A DNA stretch of 22,231 bases from Chloroflexota bacterium (lineage in GTDB: Bacteria > Chloroflexota > Anaerolineae > Aggregatilineales > Phototrophicaceae), in contig JAADYY010000120.1 of the NCBI GenBank assembly GCA_010092805.1, positions 1 to 22,231 on the forward strand, read 5' to 3'. Both the position numbers and the translations under genes were made by a program. Shown here piece after piece: positions 1 through 11,045 of the stretch; the stretch's first letter is position 1, and the number at the start of each line of letters is the position of its first letter. Below the pieces are notes generated by a model that was not told where the DNA came from, ran no database searches, and saw only the letters and a program-made list of their open reading frames with translations.

Positions 1-46
1 CGCTTCACCCGCCGCACACACTGAAAATACACATGCCATCCCAACC

Positions 47-74
47 TTACCGTCTGGGCGAGAAGGTGTAAAAT
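47..74 (+). promoter_or_regulatory. Candidate promoter for the ABC exporter operon
   Basis: A TTACCG hexamer at 47-52 and a TAAAAT hexamer at 69-74 are separated by 16 bases, which would place a transcript start about 35 bases before the ATG at 117. The -10 element matches the sigma-70 consensus well and the -35 only moderately. This is a pattern match by eye. No operator-like repeat was seen near it. Confidence 0.3.
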
Positions 75-116
75 AGAGTTGAAATTAAACACGATGTCTA
101 GATTCAGGGCGGTATC

Positions 117-1292
117 ATGCTGAAATTTCTGACGCGCCTCGGGTTCGGGGAGCGCGCGCCCGAATATCCACATCTCATCGACTTACGCGGGGTCAAGAAA
201 GCGTATAAAACGGATGCAGGCGAATTTCTAGCGCTGAAAGGCATCGATCTGACGATTGATGCGGGCGAATTCGTCGGCATTATCGGGAAATCTGGCAGCG
301 GCAAATCGACGCTGATCAACATGCTCACGGGCATTGACCGCCCGTCCGAAGGCGAAGTGTATATCGGCGGTAAACCCATTCACAAGTTCACTGAAGCGCA
401 GATGGCGAAGTGGCGCGGGCGCGAACAGGGGATCATCTTCCAGTTTTTCCAGCTCATGCCCACGCTCACAGTGCTGGAAAATGTCATGCTGCCGATGGAT
501 TTCTGCAACATGTACACGCCGCGCGGTCGCCGTGAGCGAGCGCTGGAACTGCTGGATCTGATGGGGGTGGCGCACACCGCCAGCAAACTGCCCACGATGA
601 TCTCCGGCGGTCAGCAGCAGCGTGTCGCCATTGCGCGAGCGCTCGCCAACGACCCGCCGATCATCGTCGCCGATGAACCAACGGGTAATCTCGATTCGCG
701 GACAGCGCGGCAAGTGTTCGCCCTATTCGAGGAGTTGGTCGCTGAGGGCAAGACCTTCTTGATGGTGACACACGACGACGACTTGGCGCAGCGTGTGGGC
801 CGCACCATCGTGATCGCCGACGGCCAGATCGTCAACGAGTGGCTCGCGCGGGCGCTCCCAACGCTCAGTCAGGATTTGCTGGTGAAGGCGACGAATCGGC
901 TGGTGGCGCGGACGTATGCCCCCGGCGAACCCATCATTCTGCAAGACACCCCAGCGGACTGCTTCTACATCATCACCAAGGGGCAGGCTGAGGTTTATTT
1001 GCAACCGCCCAACGGCCACCCGATTCTGGTCGAGACGCTGAATCCGGGCCAGTTTTTCGGTGAAATGGCGCTGATCAACGGCGGGGTGCGCACAGCCAAT
1101 GTCAGCGCAGTGCGCAGCAACCCGGTCGAGGTGATCGCGCTTGATCAGCCGACGTTTGTCGAAATCCTTGAGGAATCAGAAGAGACACAGCAGATCATCG
1201 AGCAGGTGGCCGCCGAGCGCCGCCGCTTCGCCGGCGTTGAGCGCGCGCCGCTGGCCGATGCGCTGGCCCAACAAAGTTCGCAGCAACCTTGA
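117..1292 (+). CDS. ABC exporter ATPase (MacB/LolD type) fused to a C-terminal cyclic-nucleotide-binding-like domain
   Basis: This cytoplasmic ATPase should power the permease encoded directly downstream. Residues about 20-240 form a complete ABC domain: Walker A GKSGSGKST at 57-65, Q-loop Q109, signature ISGGQQQRV at 162-170, Walker B ending in ADE at 185-187, and switch His219. The order and spacing fit the LolD/MacB family of about 230 residues. The protein is 391 residues because about 250-365 add a cNMP-binding-like domain, with a phosphate-binding-cassette-like stretch GEMALINGGVRTANV at 315-329 that keeps Gly315, Glu316 and Arg325-Thr326-Ala327. The ATG at 117 follows a purine-rich AGGGCGG stretch. 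The stop overlaps the ribosome binding site of the permease, so the two genes are probably co-transcribed and translationally coupled. Whether the extra domain binds cAMP or cGMP, another ligand, or none cannot be told from sequence. The ABC assignment is firm, the regulatory role is inference, and the transported substrate is unknown. Confidence 0.93.
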   Translation: MLKFLTRLGFGERAPEYPHLIDLRGVKKAYKTDAGEFLALKGIDLTIDAGEFVGIIGKSGSGKSTLINMLTGIDRPSEGEVYIGGKPIHKFTEAQMAKWRGREQGIIFQFFQLMPTLTVLENVMLPMDFCNMYTPRGRRERALELLDLMGVAHTASKLPTMISGGQQQRVAIARALANDPPIIVADEPTGNLDSRTARQVFALFEELVAEGKTFLMVTHDDDLAQRVGRTIVIADGQIVNEWLARALPTLSQDLLVKATNRLVARTYAPGEPIILQDTPADCFYIITKGQAEVYLQPPNGHPILVETLNPGQFFGEMALINGGVRTANVSAVRSNPVEVIALDQPTFVEILEESEETQQIIEQVAAERRRFAGVERAPLADALAQQSSQQP

Positions 1293-1297
1293 GGAGG
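1291..1297 (+). promoter_or_regulatory. Ribosome binding site of the ABC permease, overlapping the upstream stop codon
   Basis: GAGGAGG lies 7 bases before the ATG at 1305 and overlaps the TGA (1290-1292) of the ATPase gene. This strong Shine-Dalgarno match fixes the permease start and suggests translational coupling of the two subunits. Confidence 0.85.
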
Positions 1298-1304
1298 CAC
1301 AGCG

Positions 1305-3677
1305 ATGCTTGCTCCCCGCTGGCGTAAAATCATCCGCGATCTGTGGGCGAACAAAAGCCGGACGCTGCTGGTGGTACTGTCGATTGCGATTGGCGTGCTC
1401 GCATTCAGCGGCTTGTTCGTGGCCCAAACCATCGCCGTGCGCGATCTCGACAGTCAGTACCGCACGATCAACTCGGCCAACCTGACGATCAGCCTGCCAC
1501 GCTTCGACGATCAATTGGTGCGCTGGGCCGCACGGCAAGATCAGGTTGCCGACGCACAGGGCCGGGCCGTTTACGGCGCAGAGCTGATCGCCAACGGCGT
1601 CACGCACGACCTCACGCTCCATGCAATCGAGGATTACGCCGATTTCCGCATCGGGCGAGTGTCGCCAGAATCTGGCGCATGGCCGCCAAGCCGCGACGAG
1701 ATCTTGATCGAGCGTTCGACGGTGCAATTGTTCGGCGGCACCATCGGCCAGACAGTTTTCATCGAACTGGCGAACGATGAACGCTTCGATGTGACCTTCG
1801 CCGGCACCATCCACGATTTGAACGCACCGTCTGGGGCGTTGCAACCTCAAGTGACGGGCTATGTCACCTTCCGCACGTTAGCGCGCTTCGGCTTGCCCAA
1901 CACCTTCAACCGCCTGGAGATCACAGTAGACGACGGTTTGACATCCGCTGAACTGGCCGATCTCGCCAGCGATTTGCAGCAGGAATTGCGGCGGCTGGGA
2001 TTCAATGTCAGCGGTGTGCAGGTCAACGGCTTCGATGAGCATTGGGCATCAGACATCATCAACGGCTTGAGCACCATCTTTATCGGGGTGGGGTTTGTCT
2101 CGGTGGTGCTCAGCGGCTTTTTGGTCGTCAACACGATTGCCGGGCTGTTGGCACAGCAAAAGCGTCAGATCGGCGTGATGAAGGTGATTGGCGCGTCAAC
2201 CAGGCAGATCCGAACATTGTATTTGGGGATGGTGGCCCTGTACGGCGTGATGGCCTTGCTGATCGCGGTGCCCGCTGGGTTAGGCTTGGCGTATGTGCTG
2301 CTGACGGTGATCGCCGGGCAAATTTTGAACTTCGATGTGTTGGATTTTCACCTCCCCTTACCGATCCTGCTGCTGCAAGTGGCGATGGCGCTGCTCTCGC
2401 CGTTGGGCGCGGCGCTGCTGCCCGTCACCAACGCGACCCGCATGACTGCCCGCGAAGCCATCAGCGACAGCGTGCAGAGCAGCACCGGCCTCATTGATCT
2501 GCTGCTGGCGCGCATCAGTGGGCTGCCACGACCGCTGCTGCTCTCGCTGCGCAACACGTTTCGGCGTAAAGCGCGCCTCATCATGACATTGATCACGCTG
2601 ACATTGGCGGGCGCGCTGTTCATCAGCGTGCTGAACGTGCGCAGTTCGATGTCGGTCGAGATTGACAACCTGCTGCGGATGCTCAACTTCGATGTCCAGT
2701 TGGCGCTCACGGGCTTGTATCAAGCCGACGGAGCTGAGCGGCGGGCGGAGCAGGTGCCCGGTGTGACCGCCGCTGAGGGTTGGGCCTCCGGGTCCGTGCA
2801 GCGGATTCGCCCCAACGGGACGCGTGGCTCGACGTTTACGATCTTTGGGTTGCGCCATGACTCGGAATTTGTCGACCCGGCGTTGGAGCAGGGCCGTTGG
2901 CTGACGGATCTGGATCGCCTGACGCAAGACGACATTGTGCTGAGCGGTGAACTGGTTCGTGACGAGAGCGACATCCAAGTCGGTGATTTCATCACGCTCG
3001 AACTCGATGGCCGCGAACGTGATTGGCGCGTTGTGGGGTTTCTGCGCAATTCACAGAATGTCGCCTACGCGCACTTCGCTGAGGTGTCGCGGTTTTTGCG
3101 GCAGGGTAACCAGACTGGCATTCTCCAGATCAAAACCGCCCAGAGCGACCTCGATTTCCAGATGGCGGCAGCAGCGGCGCTCGAAGCGCACCTGGATGAC
3201 CGGGACATCACGGTCGCGCAGGCGATCACACGTGGCGAACTCGAACGCCGGATCGGCGGAAATTTCGATATTTTGATCACGATGCTGCTGGCGATGGCCG
3301 TGCTGGTGGCGGCGGTTGGTGGGTTGGGGTTGGCGGGCACCATGAGCCTCAACGTGATGGAGCGCACCCGCGAAATTGGCGTGATGCGGGCAGTTGGTGC
3401 CACGACGCCGATCATACGCCGGATCTTTCTGGTCGAAGGCCTGATGATCGGTGTACTCAGTTGGCTGGTTGCGCAGCCGCTGAGCGTGCCGGGCAGTCTG
3501 GCATTCAGTACGGTGCTGGGGCAGGTTGTGCTGGAGCGGGCGCTGCCGTTCAATATGACGGTGGATGGCCCGGTCTTGTGGTTAGGGATAGCACTCTTGA
3601 TCGCAGCGGCAGCGAGTTTGATGCCCGCCCAACGCGCCTCGCGCGTGAGTGTACGCGAAGCACTCTCTTACGAGTAG
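1305..3677 (+). CDS. ABC transporter permease with two FtsX domains
   Basis: This 790-residue integral membrane protein is the predicted partner of the upstream ATPase. It has an N-terminal transmembrane helix at about 20-42, a long extracytoplasmic segment to about 250, and a first FtsX-type helix bundle at about 255-375 containing the motif QIGVMKVIGAS near 287. A further helix follows at about 423-443, then a second extracytoplasmic segment and a second FtsX bundle at about 665-785 with EIGVMRAVGAT near 689. The duplicated FtsX layout is that of large mechanotransmission (type VII) ABC permeases, which move or extract lipoproteins, peptides or lipophilic compounds rather than forming a classic channel. 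No membrane-fusion (HlyD-like) gene is adjacent, as a MacAB tripartite pump would have. The start is set by GAGGAGG 7 bases upstream. The gene is intact, and its substrate is unknown. Confidence 0.92.
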   Translation: MLAPRWRKIIRDLWANKSRTLLVVLSIAIGVLAFSGLFVAQTIAVRDLDSQYRTINSANLTISLPRFDDQLVRWAARQDQVADAQGRAVYGAELIANGVTHDLTLHAIEDYADFRIGRVSPESGAWPPSRDEILIERSTVQLFGGTIGQTVFIELANDERFDVTFAGTIHDLNAPSGALQPQVTGYVTFRTLARFGLPNTFNRLEITVDDGLTSAELADLASDLQQELRRLGFNVSGVQVNGFDEHWASDIINGLSTIFIGVGFVSVVLSGFLVVNTIAGLLAQQKRQIGVMKVIGASTRQIRTLYLGMVALYGVMALLIAVPAGLGLAYVLLTVIAGQILNFDVLDFHLPLPILLLQVAMALLSPLGAALLPVTNATRMTAREAISDSVQSSTGLIDLLLARISGLPRPLLLSLRNTFRRKARLIMTLITLTLAGALFISVLNVRSSMSVEIDNLLRMLNFDVQLALTGLYQADGAERRAEQVPGVTAAEGWASGSVQRIRPNGTRGSTFTIFGLRHDSEFVDPALEQGRWLTDLDRLTQDDIVLSGELVRDESDIQVGDFITLELDGRERDWRVVGFLRNSQNVAYAHFAEVSRFLRQGNQTGILQIKTAQSDLDFQMAAAAALEAHLDDRDITVAQAITRGELERRIGGNFDILITMLLAMAVLVAAVGGLGLAGTMSLNVMERTREIGVMRAVGATTPIIRRIFLVEGLMIGVLSWLVAQPLSVPGSLAFSTVLGQVVLERALPFNMTVDGPVLWLGIALLIAAAASLMPAQRASRVSVREALSYE

Positions 3678-3701
3678 ATTCGCCGAGACGATAGCAGCGC
3701 T

Positions 3702-4361
3702 TCAGCCCTCGATCTCGCTAAGCGTACTCAAGATGGCTTCCAGATTGCGTGCCTTGCCCGCGTTGCGCAGGTCACGCGCAGCGGCAGTGAAGTAGCGGTG
3801 CGAACGCAAGAAAGCGACTTCTTCTTGATACCACTCGAGATCGGTCAGGATGCCACCATAATTGGCGCGCTCTTGCCGCAGTCGGTCGCTCACTTCAGGA
3901 AAGTCGTCACGACCCAGATTATCCAGATCGGCATCAGCCATAATCTGTTCAAGCAGGGTTTGTGGGCGCTGCGGCAGCTTTGTCGCCATGATGATCCCGC
4001 CGATCAACTCAATCTGATCAGCGGTGTAACCGAAATTCGGCAGCACCTGCGCGGCGATCCGCACACCGACCGCTTCGTGGTCTTTGCGCGTTTCGACGAA
4101 GCCGATGTCATGAAACCAGGCGGCAGTCATCAGCAGCACAAGCGGCAGCCCCTCGACGCCCGAACGCACAGCCAAGCGTTCGGTCGCCGGGACAACGTCA
4201 CTGCTGGTGTGCCACACCGAATGATAAGTGAGTTGTGGGGCCAGTTCACGCTCGAGCCGATCCAGCGCGTAGCTTTTCGCCCCATCAAAATCGAGTTCCA
4301 TCATGTCCAATCGCGCTCGTTTCATCTGGACGCGCGTGCCGTTTCTAGTATATGCCAACAT
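3702..4361 (-). CDS. HD-domain metal-dependent phosphohydrolase
   Basis: The product is 219 residues and has the HD-superfamily metal-site pattern: His47 and His51 in TYHSVWH, the His84-Asp85 doublet in AAWFHDIGF, His95 in the following helix, and Asp143/Asp145 in MADADLDNLG. Such small cytoplasmic proteins hydrolyse phosphomonoesters or phosphodiesters, often nucleotides, but the substrate cannot be read from the motif. The gene is convergent with the ABC permease, with 24 bases between stops and no terminator hairpin. The start is uncertain: the ATG at 4361 has a GGGGAA stretch about 8 bases upstream, while Met13, Met20 and Met21 are alternatives that would still keep the whole HD domain. 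A TATACT hexamer lies just inside the longest version and could serve as a -10 element if a shorter start is used. Confidence 0.85.
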   Translation of the reverse strand: MLAYTRNGTRVQMKRARLDMMELDFDGAKSYALDRLERELAPQLTYHSVWHTSSDVVPATERLAVRSGVEGLPLVLLMTAAWFHDIGFVETRKDHEAVGVRIAAQVLPNFGYTADQIELIGGIIMATKLPQRPQTLLEQIMADADLDNLGRDDFPEVSDRLRQERANYGGILTDLEWYQEEVAFLRSHRYFTAAARDLRNAGKARNLEAILSTLSEIEG

Positions 4362-4542
4362 TGCGCAGTTTCCCCGCTGCTCTGTTCGCGCTTCCGGCCA
4401 GAATTGCCTGACCTACCGCACAGCCTCACCAGAGGCCAAGCGCGTTTCAACTGCGCAATTGATCGCTTTACATACTTCAGACGCGCGCATAACAGAGTAT
4501 ATTTCGGTAGTCAGCCATCAGCGGGATGTTATGACATTGTGA

Positions 4543-4572
4543 TTGTTTGCGCTGATTATTTTCGTCTATAAG
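4543..4572 (+). promoter_or_regulatory. Candidate promoter for mutA-mutB-meaB
   Basis: TTGTTT at 4543-4548 and TATAAG at 4567-4572 are spaced by 18 bases. The -10 matches five of six consensus positions and the -35 only three. Transcription from here would give a leader of nearly 190 bases containing the hairpin at 4650-4676. Confidence 0.3.
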
Positions 4573-4649
4573 AATCACGAGCATCATCAGGGCACAGACA
4601 CGCACACCTGCGTTAATGTTATCATAATTTGTGTTCAGCGAGTCGACGC

Positions 4650-4676
4650 GGGGCTGGCAGACATTTGGCTAGCCCC
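4650..4676 (+). other. Hairpin in the presumed mutA leader
   Basis: GGGGCTGGC at 4650-4658 pairs with GCTAGCCCC at 4668-4676 (one G-T pair) around a 9-base loop. No T-run follows, so it is not an intrinsic terminator. It could stabilise the leader or be part of a regulatory fold, or be a chance structure. Confidence 0.45.
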
Positions 4677-4766
4677 TCGATCGGCTGTTGATCGGTACGA
4701 TGAGACGCCGTAGAGAAGTAACCAAACGTATTTTGTTGGCGACGCAAAGCGGAAAGACGAGGCCAC

Positions 4767-6934
4767 ATGTCAGATGAAACCAATCACGGGGAATCAGCAG
4801 GAACGCGCGTGCCGCTGTTCGCCGATTTCCCGGCTGTCGATGAAGCGACCTGGCGGCAGGCCGCTGAAACAACGCTGAAGGGTGCGCCGTTCGAGAAAAA
4901 ACTGATCACCCGGACTTACGAGGGGATCGATCTTCAGCCGATTTACAGCCAGGCGGCTGCCGCCTCGCTCAGCCCACCGCACACCCTCCCCGGATCAAGG
5001 CCATATGTGCGGGGGGCGCAAGCGGATGGCTACCTGCTGACTCGCTGGGAAATTGCGCAAGAATTGGCCTACAGCACCCCAGAAACGTTCAATCAAGCGC
5101 TCCGTTTTGACATGGAACATGGGCAAAACGCGGTGAATCTGCTGTTGGATGGCCCGACGCGCGCCGGCCTTGACCCGGATCAAGCAGAGCCGGGGCGAGT
5201 CGGTCACGGCGGGGTGTCGCTGGCGAGTGTCGATGACATGGCGGCGGCCCTCAAAGGCATCAATCTAGAGCAGACGCCGATCTTCATTCGTGTGGGGACG
5301 GTGGCGCTGCCGCTGACGGCGCTGTTGGTGGCGCATCAGCGCAGGCAGGGCAAATCGACGGCCAAACTGCGCGGTTGGATCGAAAATGACCCGTTGGGCG
5401 TGATAGCACATCAGGGCACCCTGCCGCTGTCGCTAGCGAAAGCCTACGATGAAATGGCACAGTTGACCGCCTGGGCAGTGGCGCACGCGCCGCAGCTCGC
5501 AACCATTGGCGTGCACGGCTACCCGTACCACAACAGCGGCGCGAACACCGTGCAGGAATTGGCGTTCACGTTGGCAACGGGTGTCGAATACGTGCGGGCG
5601 CTGCTTGAACGTGGGCTGACGCTGGATGTGATCGCAGCGCGTATTCGCTTCGGGTACGCGCTTGGCTCGAACTTCTTCATGGAGATCGCCAAGCTGCGGG
5701 CGGCGCGCCAACTGTGGGCGCAGATCATGGCGGCGTTTGGCGGCGATGCAAACGCGCAAAAACTCGCGATCCATACCCGGACGGCGGTCTGGAACAAGAC
5801 GGCGCTTGATCCGTATGTGAATATGCTGCGCGGCACGACTGAAGCCTTGGCCGGCGCAATTGGCGGCTGCGCGAGTATGCATGTCGCCCCGTTCGATGAA
5901 GTGGTGCGGCCACCGGACGAATTTTCGCGGCGGATCGCGCGCAACGTGCAGATCATCTTGCAGGAAGAATGCAACCTCACGCGCCTGATCGACCCGGCGG
6001 GGGGATCATGGTATCTCGAAGCGCTGACCGATCAACTGGCGCGGGCGGCCTGGACGCTGTTTCAGGAGATCGAGCGGCAAGGTGGCATGTTCAAGGCGCT
6101 GGAAGCTGGCTTCCCGCAGACGCAAATCGCGGAAGTGGCGGAAAAACGCGCGTCCAACCTGGCGATGCGCCGCGATGTGATCGTCGGGACGAACATGTAC
6201 CCCAACCTGGATGAGGTGCAGCTCGATGACCGCGCCACCGACTATGACGCGATCTACAGGCAGCGCGCCGACCAAATGACGTATCACCGCACGCACGATG
6301 AAGATCATGTGGCGCATACAGCCACACTCGATAAGCTGAGCCAAATGCTATCCGCCACGCCGGAAACGATGGTCGAAACGGCCATCGAAGCGGCGCGGGC
6401 TGGGGCAACACTCAACGAGATTGCAAAAACGCTGCGCATCAGCGATGCTGCACCACCAACGATCACGCCGGTGCAGCTTCAGCGCGCCGCGCAGCCGTTC
6501 GAGGATCTACGGCGGGCAGCAGCCGATTATACGGCTCAGTACGGCCACAGGCCGCAAATCTTTATGGCGAACATGGGACCAATCCCGCAGCATAAAGCGC
6601 GCGCCGATTTCACCATTGGCTTTTATGAGGTTGGCGGCTTCGAATTGATCAGGAATGACGGCTTTGCCACACCGGAAGCGGCAGCCCATGCCGCCCTGGA
6701 GTCGGGTGCGCGGGCGGTCGTGATCTGCTCGACCGATGACACTTACCCAGAGCTGGTGCCGCCGCTTGTCCAGCAGATCAAAGGGGATAAGCCTGATACC
6801 ATTGTCGTTTTGGCTGGGTACCCGGCGGATCAAGTAGAGGCGCATCAAGCTGCCGGGATCGATGATTTCATTCACATCCGGGCCAACTGCTACGCGATGA
6901 ACTACAAACTACAACAACAATTAGGAGTGCGCGC

Positions 6935-6938
<4 letters not shown>
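4767..6938 (+). CDS. mutA: Methylmalonyl-CoA mutase small (beta) subunit
   Basis: This is the non-catalytic partner of MutB in the heterodimeric adenosylcobalamin enzyme that interconverts (R)-methylmalonyl-CoA and succinyl-CoA. The 723 residues contain an N-terminal mutase TIM-barrel (about 15-540) and a C-terminal B12-binding-like domain (about 590-720). Both active-site signatures are degenerate, as expected for MutA. Near residue 249 it reads HGYPYHNSGA where MutB has SGYHMQEAGA. At 604-612 it reads GPIPQHKAR where MutB has the cobalamin-ligating DGHDRG. The protein is somewhat longer than the roughly 640 residues of the classical Propionibacterium subunit. The ATG follows GAGG at only 4 bases, a short spacing. 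Its stop overlaps the mutB start (ATGA), so expression is probably coupled. The subunit assignment follows from the pairing with the neighbouring MutB and the degenerate motifs. Confidence 0.93.
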
Positions 6939-9113
<2,175 letters not shown>

Positions 9114-9121
<8 letters not shown>

Positions 9122-10256
9122 TAAGCCGGAGTGGGTGCCGCCGGACGGTGGCGATGCGTTTGCATCGCAGGTGTTGCGTGGCGTTGTGGGTGGTCATGAT
9201 GGCATGGCCGCCCCAACCGAGGCAAAGCCAGCAGCGGGCGTGCGCCGCCGCCAACTGAGCGTCGATCAGTACGTCGAGGGCGTGCTATCCGGCGACCGCA
9301 CGATCCTGGGGCGCACGATCACATTGGTGGAAAGCAACGCTCAGGCACATCTGGAGACCGCTCAAGAGGTGCTGCGGCGGCTGCTGCCGCACACGGGCAA
9401 ATCGATCCGGGTGGGGATCACCGGAGTGCCGGGCGCGGGCAAAAGCACATTCATCGAAGCGCTGGGGATGATGTTGGTCAAGCGTGGGCAGCGTGTCGCG
9501 GTGCTGGCCGTTGATCCGAGCAGCTCAGTGACACGCGGCAGCATCCTGGGCGACAAAACTCGTATGGAACAGCTCGCGCGCGAGCAAAACGCCTTCATCC
9601 GCCCTTCACCGACTGGCGGAATGCTCGGCGGGGTGGCGCGCAAAAGCCGCGAGACGCTGCTGGTGTGCGAAGCAGCAGGTTTTGATGTGCTGCTGATCGA
9701 GACGGTGGGCACCGGGCAAAGTGAAATCACCGTTCGCTCGATGGTCGATTTCTTCCTGCTGCTGCTGATCCCCGGCGCGGGCGACGAACTGCAAGGGATC
9801 AAGAAGGGCGTGATCGAACTGGCCGACGCGCTGCTGATCAACAAGGCGGATGGCGACAACAAAAGCCGCGCGCTGGGTGCCCGCGCCGAGTATAACCGCG
9901 CGCTGCATTACCTCAGCCCGGCGACCCATGGCTGGAAAACCCGCGCCCACATCGGATCGGCGCTCACGGGTGAAGGCATCGCCGAGATGTGGGCTGTGAT
10001 TGAAGATTTCCGCCGCCGGATGACCGAGTCCGGCGTGCTGGAGACGCGGCGGCGTCAGCAGTCGCGCGATTGGCTGCACACACTCGTCGAAGAGCAGTTA
10101 CGCCACTACTTCTACGAACATCCTGCCGTGCGCGAACGGCTGCCGCAGATCGAGGCGGCGGTCATGGACGGCGATCTGCCGGTGACCTCAGCGGCGCGCG
10201 ATTTGCTGAGCAAAATCGTGCAATCGACAAAGGACACACCCGACAGCTCTCATTGA
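9114..10256 (+). CDS. meaB: MeaB/ArgK-family GTPase, methylmalonyl-CoA mutase chaperone
   Basis: This G3E P-loop GTPase is known in related systems to gate cofactor loading and to protect or reactivate methylmalonyl-CoA mutase. Its position immediately after mutB fits that role. Motifs in the 380 residues are Walker A GVPGAGKST at 104-112, DPSSS at 134-138, the switch II region ETVGTGQSE at 196-204, and the guanine-specificity motif NKAD at 243-246. The C-terminal helical arm typical of MeaB dimerisation is present. Related proteins have about 330 residues; the excess here is a low-complexity N-terminal stretch before about residue 46. The ATG at 9114 overlaps mutB by 8 bases but has no clear ribosome binding site. 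The in-frame ATG at 9204, with GTGGGTGG 10 bases upstream, is a reasonable alternative start. The 3' end overlaps a convergent gene by 7 bases. Confidence 0.94.
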
Positions 10257-10939
10257 TCACTCGGTGGATCGCTCGGTGTGCTGCTGGCACGCAAGCGTTT
10301 GGGCAGCCAGCGCCCGACGATCCAGCCACCTGCGCCCGCGATGAGGAACGCTGCGATCACGACGGGGATGTTCAAGGCGGGTTCGTCATCCTCGCGCGTC
10401 ACCACGACCGTCGGCTCATTATCCACCACTTGAACTTCGGCATGAATATCTGGCGGTAGGGTCGCAACTGGGATCCCGCCGCCGTTTGTGCCCACAATCG
10501 CGATCACTGCGCCCGCCGGGACGCCGTAATCCTGCCCGCTGCCATCTTCCAGCATGATACAGATTTCATACGTGCCGAAGTTCAGCGTCACATCGGCAAA
10601 TTCCTCGCTGTTGCGGCTGTGCAGCTCACGGTTGATCCAAAGCTGCCAGTAGATCTCGCCGTTGGCAGGCGGGGCATTTGCCGTACCCACCACGACGGTG
10701 AGGAAATTGCTGTCGATCACGTCGTCATCGGGTTCGATGAAACGGATCGAAGGCGCACGCACATCGTCGAGATCGGCGGCGGGGTTGGTCATCAATTGGG
10801 AACAGTGATCGATCAAGGGATGCGCTGGCGGTGCCGCATTCAGCGCGCCATTCGGCCTGATATTTGGGGAAATAGACAGCAGCACCGCGATGATCAGCGC
10901 CGCGAACTGCCGTCGATTGATTAGATATGCGTTCGTCAC
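10250..10939 (-). CDS. Hypothetical secreted or membrane-anchored protein with an Ig-like domain
   Basis: I do not recognise this 229-residue protein as a named family. It has a short positive N-terminus (NRR) followed by a hydrophobic stretch at about 11-24, consistent with a signal peptide. A beta-rich extracellular region at about 60-155 has the alternating pattern seen in small Ig-like surface domains. A linker rich in acidic residues and prolines follows, then a second hydrophobic helix at 191-213 followed by basic residues (PKRLRAS). This suggests an N-outside protein anchored by its C-terminus. No LPXTG-type sorting signal is present. The start is GTG at 10939 with AGGTG 5 bases upstream. 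The stop codon overlaps the last 7 bases of meaB on the other strand, so the transcripts may be antisense to one another at their 3' ends. Confidence 0.7.
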   Translation of the reverse strand: MTNAYLINRRQFAALIIAVLLSISPNIRPNGALNAAPPAHPLIDHCSQLMTNPAADLDDVRAPSIRFIEPDDDVIDSNFLTVVVGTANAPPANGEIYWQLWINRELHSRNSEEFADVTLNFGTYEICIMLEDGSGQDYGVPAGAVIAIVGTNGGGIPVATLPPDIHAEVQVVDNEPTVVVTREDDEPALNIPVVIAAFLIAGAGGWIVGRWLPKRLRASSTPSDPPSDQ

Positions 10940-11045
10940 AGGAGCACCTACTCGGTCGATAGCGCTATGGTTGAGTTTTGATTGTAGCGAAAAGTGCAGA
11001 TGGGTGCGGAATTTCGTCAGTCATGATGCAGCCGGCCATTGATAC
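10940..11045. other. Upstream region of the hypothetical gene, with a 10-bp palindrome and -10-like element
   Basis: On the - strand, TACAAT (10986 down to 10981) resembles a -10 box, but no convincing -35 precedes it. Just downstream of the inferred start lies a perfect 10-bp palindrome, ATAGCGCTAT at 10959-10968, in the position of an operator, about 20 bases before the GTG start. This is a suggestion only. Confidence 0.3.

Larger units (their letters stand above)
4362..4766. other. Non-coding divergent region between the HD gene and mutA
   Basis: These 405 bases are more AT-rich than the flanking genes, and no reading frame in them looks like a protein. They hold a candidate + strand promoter at 4543-4572 and a 9-bp hairpin at 4650-4676, giving mutA an inferred leader of about 190 bases. 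I searched by eye for the conserved B12-box of cobalamin riboswitches, which might be expected ahead of a B12-dependent enzyme, and did not find it. Confidence 0.7.

Noticed and set aside
3798..4571. A 257-codon + strand frame antisense to the HD gene and running into the intergenic region
   Set aside because: It has no recognisable domain or ribosome binding site and is opposite a frame with complete HD motifs.
4362..4766. Cobalamin riboswitch ahead of the B12-dependent mutase
   Set aside because: The conserved B12-box and surrounding core were not found by eye; only a simple hairpin is present.
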